From Panicum virgatum (lineage: Eukaryota > Streptophyta > Magnoliopsida > Poales > Poaceae), in NCBI RefSeq assembly GCF_016808335.1, contig NC_053144.1:56064195-56128194 (forward strand): DNA of 64,000 nt, written 5' to 3'. The notes under the pieces are model-generated. The model did not search any database. It was given only the letters and a program-made list of their open reading frames with translations, and was not told the origin of the DNA. The translations under genes and the position numbers were made by a program. Positions 61,601-64,000 of the stretch are shown here, piece after piece. Each line of letters opens with the position of its first letter. Positions within the stretch are counted from its first letter, which is position 1.

Positions 61601-63237
61601 GGCAAGTCCTCCGGAAACACATCGGGGTATTCACAAACCACCGGAATTACTTCTAGAATTTTTCCCTCAAGATGGTATATGACAGTGGCTGGAATTGCAT
61701 GCTGGGAAAGATGAATATCCGTAGAACCATATGTGGGGGAGTTAATCCGGATGACACGAGAGGAAGTATCGAGGATAACACAGTGTTCCTTCATCCAATT
61801 CATTCCAAGTATGATATCTATCCCTTGGCTTGGAAGGACAATGGGCTTGGTTTGGAAGATTTTTCCACCTAATTCAAGGGACACACTCGGAATTATTCGA
61901 TGGGTGTGCAACCGTGCACCCGGTGTACAAATAGCATAAGGTCTTTTTATTTGAATTTCTTGCAAGTTGAGTCGTTCTACGCATGCTTGACTGATAAAGG
62001 TATGGGATGCTCCCGAATCAAATAGCACAGTAACAGGGCAGTTATTAACGGAGAACATACCCGCCATCACTTGGGTGCCCTCCGGAACTTCTTCTAGAGC
62101 GGTGTAGTTCACGCGACCAGTCTTGGCAGGTACAATCTTCTTTTTCTGATCCTTCTGACTGGAACCTTGACTCAGTGCAGGAGTCTTGTAGTTATTCTGC
62201 CTAGGTGGCAGACGACAGTCATGTGCAAAGTGCCCCAGGTTACCACAATTGTAACATGGGTAGTTGTTGGGGCGTGGAGCTTGTAGCATTAGGGGCCTCT
62301 GTTGCTGTGTCGGGAAACGGGGTGCCCACTGCTGCTGTTGCTGTGGTGGTCTAGCGACCCAACGGCCCTACTGTGGAGGACGGCTCGAAGCCTGCTGATT
62401 CCCTGTTTGAACCAGCTTGTACCTCTGGGGTGCATTGCTGGAGGATCCAGCAGGTGCCTTTCTCTTCTTATCAGCTTTGTGCGCCAACGTGGCATCTTCC
62501 TGCGTGATGGCCTTATTAACCAGGTCGGTAAAGTTGTTGCATGTGGTGAGAGCTAGCTTGTCCTGAAGCTTTGTGCTAAGTCCCCTCCTGAAGCAATCAT
62601 GTTTCTTCTCATCAGTATCCACATGAAAACCGCCATACTAGGATAACTGATTGAAGGTTTGAGCATAATGAAGTATGGTGTTGTTCCCTTGCTTCAGGGC
62701 TAGGAACTCTGCCATCTTTCTCCTCATCAAGCTGGTAGGAATATGGTGGGCTTTAAAAGCTGCCACAAACTCATCCCAGGTGAGACGCGTATTGGCGGGA
62801 AGTAAAGCCTTGTGATTGACCCACCATATTTTTGCAGGTCCTCGCAGCTGTTGCGCTGCAAAGGCGGCTTTGTCCATTTCTACGCAATTGAGGATGCTGA
62901 ACTTATCCTCAATGGTGCGAATCCAAGCATCAGCCTCAAGGGGATCATTGGCCTTATGGAACAGAGGTGGCTGGGTGGCCAGAAAACCGACATAGTCAGT
63001 TTCTGCTGGGGCTAGTGGGGGAGCGTGACCTCTGCCGGCATTGACTAGGGATTGCACCAGTTGCCTTATTAACTCCGTCTGCTCGTTGTGGTCCGCGATA
63101 AGAGCTGCAACAGCTTGAGCCAAACAGGGAGGTTGTTGGGGCAGTGCTTCGTGATTCTCATTGTCATGATTATCACCCATCTGCAAAATAATCATTCCCC
63201 TGGTTAGCCATTTCGCTATCCGGACAAATTCATGCAA
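58673..63237 (-). pseudogene. Chromovirus gag-pol polyprotein, inactivated
   Basis: Domains in order, minus strand: gag capsid-like region from 63237; zinc knuckle [14 protein letters not shown] near 62250; protease with DSGASHTF near 62010; RT with the FIDDILIYS catalytic block near 61080; RNase H (60620-60180); integrase with HHCC-type zinc finger (H...H...CDIC) near 59900 and DDE core (59800-59400); and a C-terminal chromodomain-like segment (VQWSNHSEEEATWE) near 58810. From 63237 to 60178 everything lies in one frame but is broken by stops at 62638, 62368, 60622 and a double stop near 60570. Frameshifts occur between 60178 and 60101 and at an A run near 59575. It is therefore not autonomous. 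The one-frame gag-pol arrangement is usual for chromoviruses. Confidence 0.9.
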
Positions 63238-63759
63238 TTAAAGAATGTGCATATGTAATATGAACACACAGCATGAATCCTTCCCCTCGCGATATGGTTC
63301 ACCAAGGGAAGATAAACTAACTTGCTTTGGTTGAAACCGCATCAACTCAACAAGTTTCGTCCAGAGCAGCTCTAACGTATGCAATACTAAACCTCGCTCA
63401 ACAATATTTCAGATTTGAAAGCAACTAAAGTACAGCTCACAATTAAAGTTTCACACACTGACAGAAAAGATCATTACGGGAGTAAAATTTACATTAAGCA
63501 CCACGCTGCTTAAGCTGGAACAAGGGCTATTACATTACCAAAGCCCTGCTGCAAACCAACTAACATTAGAGAAGGGTTCACAAACGACCCGACAACACAC
63601 TACACTAGCGAGGAGTTATCCTACATGACTCGAACTACCGAGCCACAAAAGAATTCTCAACCCAAGGTTAGCCTAGAACACTATGTTGGTCATCCTACCC
63701 AACTATCCTACAGTTAGGCTACACTGCAAGGGGAGAATCGACGCCATCCATCTACATCC

Positions 63760-64000
63760 TCACGGAGTCCCAGGTCCCGACTCGACTCCAGACACTCCCT
63801 CGATCTCCTCAGGGTCCTCTTCTTCTTCCTCTTCTTCTGGCTCCTCCTCAGCTGCCTCAGCCTCCATGTCTGCTGCTGCCCGCACCTGAGCCTGGGCGTC
63901 CTCAATCCACTCCTAGGCCTGCTGAAGCTGCCCCTCAAGGTGCTGCACCATCTGAGTCCTGTTCTCCAGCTCCTCCTGCAACTCCTGAATCCTTATCTTC
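63760..64000 (-). pseudogene. End of an upstream ORF (orf0-like) of the chromovirus
   Basis: Read leftwards from the window end, one frame encodes a heptad-like coiled coil (IQELQEELENRTQMVQHLEG) followed, after an in-frame TAG at 63913-63915, by a strongly acidic stretch (EEEPEEEEEEDPEE) and a stop at 63760-63762. It precedes gag by about 520 bp. Rice RIRE3/RIRE8-type elements are known to carry an extra orf0 between the 5' LTR and gag; assignment here is by position and composition. The start lies beyond the window. Confidence 0.6.

Larger units (their letters stand above)
55023..64000 (-). mobile_element. Ty3/gypsy chromovirus (Tekay/Del type), 3' LTR and internal region, 5' end outside window
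   Basis: The element reads leftwards. The 3' LTR (58661 to 55023, about 3.64 kb) starts TGTAACACCCC and ends ACTACTACA (minus strand). The polypurine tract lies directly before it. The internal region contains an upstream ORF end (63760-64000), gag (from 63237), protease, RT, RNase H, integrase and a C-terminal chromodomain-like segment in the order typical of Ty3/gypsy. The very long LTR and extra upstream ORF resemble rice RIRE3/RIRE8 and relatives. Its insertion site is inside the LINE at 55022 (flanking bases ccgcc); the other duplication is beyond the window. Confidence 0.93.

Overview
This is nuclear DNA of a grass, most likely a panicoid. The evidence is a GC-rich first exon grading to AT-rich later exons in several genes, short canonical plant introns, Tourist-like MITEs, CACTA, Mutator-like and Helitron elements, SINE and LINE copies, and a very long-LTR chromovirus of the type common in Poaceae. 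The species call is inference. I saw no organellar or bacterial sequence, no CRISPR array and no convincing tRNA or rRNA gene.

Layout. 1-13 kb is gene-poor: a Tourist-like MITE cut by the window edge, two Helitrons (the second carrying a Mutator-like element with a GC-rich core), a GC-rich island near 7 kb, a 5'-truncated LINE with a perfect 13-bp target duplication, a long (TA)n run and an old SINE. 13-41 kb is the main genic block: a WOX11/12-clade homeobox gene (14.2-17.0 kb, +), a MYB-CC regulator of the PHL2/PHL3 group (23.1-25.3 kb, -), a cytosolic pyruvate kinase (29.9-33.3 kb, +), a RING-H2 protein with an N-terminal zinc ribbon (34.6-35.6 kb, -), and a gene like RGS1-HXK1-interacting protein 1 (37.4-40.3 kb, +) whose reading frame is broken at the end of exon 5. 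A GT47 exostosin-family glycosyltransferase follows (42.0-43.8 kb, -). Small elements sit in introns and promoters: a 263-bp solo LTR in pyruvate kinase intron 1, short MITEs in WOX12 intron 1 and RHIP1 intron 3, and a long-TIR Mutator-like element about 250 bp upstream of the GT47 start.

45.5-64 kb is repetitive. A CACTA-like element (46.6-47.6 kb) carries a GC-rich passenger and a MITE. An old LINE (about 49.05-55.02 kb) has been hit twice by the same long-LTR chromovirus family, in opposite orientations: a 3.68-kb solo LTR with 5-bp target duplications at 49.2-52.9 kb, and the 3' LTR plus gag-pol of a second copy running leftwards from beyond the window end to 55.0 kb. The second copy carries the end of an extra acidic, coiled-coil-like ORF upstream of gag, resembling the orf0 described for rice RIRE3/RIRE8.

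The host genes are independent single-copy plant genes (root and meristem development, phosphate-type MYB-CC regulation, glycolysis, ubiquitination, sugar/G-protein signalling partner, cell-wall glycan synthesis), not an operon or pathway cluster. The strongest observations are the nested insertions dated by intact target duplications, the broken RHIP1-like frame with a GC-AG intron beside it, and the inverted LTR pair.
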